Source of the DNA: Bacillota bacterium
GTDB taxonomy: Bacteria; Bacillota; Clostridia; Acetivibrionales; DSM-1351
DNA length: 16,105 bases
NCBI GenBank assembly: GCA_023392075.1
Contig: JAEVZU010000020.1
Location: 1-16,105, forward strand
Direction of reading: 5' to 3'
The notes under the pieces are model-generated. The model saw only the letters and a program-made list of their open reading frames with translations. It made no database searches and had not been told where the DNA came from. Within the stretch, counting starts at the first letter, position 1. The number at the start of each line of letters is the position of its first letter. A program made the translations under genes and the position numbers. Shown piece by piece: positions 14,990 through 16,105 of the stretch.

Positions 14990-15517
14990 ATGAAATCACT
15001 GTCTGTTATTCCGCATGTGGGGATTGGCCCATTAAAATTGGGCATGCCACCCAAACAAATTCTTGATGCCATAAATCAAATACGTTTTAAATGGTATTTA
15101 CCAGATAATTGGGAAACTCAGATTTCGGAAAATAATGAAGATGACGGATTTTCCTTGAGATACCAAAATGGTTCTTTCTTTTTCATGGTACGATACCGAG
15201 ATAATCGAGCCGTGGAAGTAGCCGTTGACCATGAGTTAAGAGAACACGCAATCATAATGCTCTATGATATGGATGTTTTTCAAACTCCGGCAGAACAATT
15301 AATAATTTCTCTAAAACAATTTAGTTCCTGCTCCTATGACATGGAAGATGAACAGCTAAGTACAAATTATGAATTTAACGACATAGGGGTTCGCTTATGG
15401 CGGGAGGAACCCTTTCATCCAAAGCTTCTTTCTGATGAGTCATATATGAAAGAAATGGCGCTATTTATTGATGAAATGTATCGTTATCTCTACTTTGAAA
15501 TTATATCCGTCAAGTAG
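14990..15517 (+). CDS. Uncharacterised 175-residue protein, immunity-like
   Basis: A soluble, acidic protein without signal peptide or membrane segments. The N-terminus contains VGIGPLKLGMPPKQI, a motif (GIG-x-[IL]-x-[LF]-GM-x-x-x-[EQ]) seen at the start of several small hypothetical proteins, some next to toxin genes. The C-terminal half holds NDIGVRLWREEPFHPKLL. I cannot name a family. A good promoter precedes it, and AAGAGG lies upstream with rather long spacing (about 13 bases) to ATG. It is intact and runs opposite to the decayed conjugative-element genes on both sides, the pattern of a recently inserted or retained cargo gene. An orphan immunity gene of a polymorphic toxin is a reasonable guess only. 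Confidence 0.75.
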   Translation: MKSLSVIPHVGIGPLKLGMPPKQILDAINQIRFKWYLPDNWETQISENNEDDGFSLRYQNGSFFFMVRYRDNRAVEVAVDHELREHAIIMLYDMDVFQTPAEQLIISLKQFSSCSYDMEDEQLSTNYEFNDIGVRLWREEPFHPKLLSDESYMKEMALFIDEMYRYLYFEIISVK

Positions 15518-15600
15518 TGTCGTTTATCACGCCCTCCGGCAAGCCGTAGCTGCCGACCTCCACACTGACAAGGTGCTTTTCCGCAAGCTCCATTGGAAAT
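15518..15600 (-). pseudogene. Small fragment of a minus-strand conjugative-element-like gene
   Basis: The minus strand reads ELAEKHLVSVEVGSYGLPEG then VINDT, a coherent coding stretch of about 25 codons with no start or end. It stops at the end of the 175-residue gene on one side and at the leucine-rich-repeat fragment on the other. Composition and strand agree with the other conjugative-element scraps nearby. Family not recognised. Confidence 0.35.
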
Positions 15601-15843
15601 GATGCTTTTATTGCTTGCACCAATCTGAAAAGCGTAACAATTCCAAGCAGTCTTAAAAGTATTGAAAACCTTGCGTTTTCTGATTGCAAAAGTTTAGAAA
15701 GTATAAATCTTCCAAGCGGGATTGAAAGAATAGGAGGTCAGGCCTCTGCGAGCTCCGGTTTAAAAAAGATAGTAATTCCAAAAGGTGTAACGAAAATTGA
15801 AGAGATGTGCTTTAGTGATTGCACAGATTTGACGAGGAAATAA
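15589..15843 (+). pseudogene. BspA-type leucine-rich-repeat fragment
   Basis: An open frame without a proper start and ending with TAA (15841-15843). It holds about three 22-23-residue repeats: NLKSVTIPSSLKSIENLAFS, SLESINLPSGIERIGGQ, and LKKIVIPKGVTKIEEMCFS. Each has the L-x-x-[VI]-x-[IL]-P-x-x-[VIL]-x-x-I pattern of LRR_5 (BspA/Treponema type) surface proteins. Such proteins normally have many more repeats, a signal peptide and an anchor. Nothing of those remains, so this is a truncated fragment. Confidence 0.75.
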
Positions 15844-16090
15844 ATAATGCTTTAACTGCTCTTTAACTGCTTATTGTGCAAAGCATAATATTTCTCGAAC
15901 AGAGGCGATAAGGCAGGGATTAAAAATGCTTTTGTCCAAAGAAAAATGAAAGGAAGCGGCGCTCTCCAACAAAGATGTACGCCACTTCCCCAACCGACAA
16001 CCGCCCAAAGGCAATTGCAGCGTAAATATTATATCATGCGCTGAAGTTCCTATCAAGCTTGCCGGAAAACTGACTGAAAGGATGGCGCTT
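15844..16090. promoter_or_regulatory. Non-coding leader-like region with imperfect hairpin
   Basis: GGAAGCGGCG (15952-15961) and CGCCACTTCC (15980-15989) pair at nine of ten positions around an 18-nt loop. GAAAGG (16076-16081) is a ribosome binding site suited to the ATG at 16091. The stretch may be the leader of the gene starting at the window edge. No convincing gene is seen inside it. Confidence 0.4.
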
Positions 16091-16105
16091 ATGACAAACG
16101 AAGAA
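16091..16105 (+). CDS. Possible start of a gene running off the window
   Basis: ATGACAAACGAAGAA encodes MTNEE, nine bases after GAAAGG; an in-frame ATG at 16082 is an alternative start. Sigma-70-like regulators of clostridial conjugative transposons often begin similarly, but five residues cannot support a family call. Confidence 0.3.

Noticed and set aside
14458..15072. 204-codon minus-strand frame as an intact protein
   Set aside because: Only the middle is meaningful; both ends are frameshifted readings, and the start overlaps the promoter and 5' end of the plus-strand 175-residue gene.
15871..16056. 61-codon minus-strand frame
   Set aside because: No ribosome binding site or recognisable motif; it covers the hairpin and leader-like region.

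Overview
The window looks like chromosomal DNA from a mesophilic, cellulosome-forming clostridium of the Ruminiclostridium type. Three consecutive secreted glycoside hydrolases each end in a type I dockerin. At the cohesin-recognition positions all six dockerin repeats carry Ala-Ile or Ala-Leu, the pattern known from R. cellulolyticum rather than the Ser-Thr of Acetivibrio (Clostridium) thermocellus. Ribosome binding sites are strong AGGAGG types and the intergenic DNA is AT-rich, as expected for Clostridia. The species cannot be fixed from the sequence alone.

Region 1 (about 220-3570, minus strand) is a three-gene operon, luxE-like, luxC-like, then a short-chain dehydrogenase. luxE and luxC overlap by ATGA. 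LuxE activates a fatty acid as acyl-AMP and passes it to LuxC, which reduces it to an aldehyde; the SDR could reduce or otherwise process the product. No luciferase gene is present here, so this is probably a non-luminous fatty acid reductase pathway.

Region 2 (about 3570-10940, plus strand) is a cellulosome operon divergent from the lux-like genes: GH9-CBM3c-dockerin, GH9-CBM3c-CBM3b-dockerin, and GH8-dockerin, closed by a very strong intrinsic terminator at 10899-10938. The two GH9 genes are 13 bp apart. Between the second GH9 and the GH8 lies a 392-bp gap. It holds a 151-nt element made almost wholly of nested inverted repeats (8994-9144), the most striking unexplained structure in the window.

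Region 3 (about 11000-16105) is a mosaic of decayed mobile and conflict-system DNA with a few intact genes. It contains an RHS-repeat scrap, a HicA-like C-terminus and a HicB antitoxin that each look frameshifted by one base, and an IS256-family transposase remnant. It also holds minus-strand scraps of an integrative conjugative or mobilizable element (MobC-like tail, DUF4316-like piece, a YodL-like gene with at least three frameshifts) and a BspA-type leucine-rich-repeat fragment. The apparently intact genes are an alpha/beta hydrolase, a 71-residue two-helix membrane protein and a 175-residue protein of unknown function. The last 15 bases may begin another mobile-element gene.

All family names come from motif recognition by eye. 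No database search, folding program or alignment was run.
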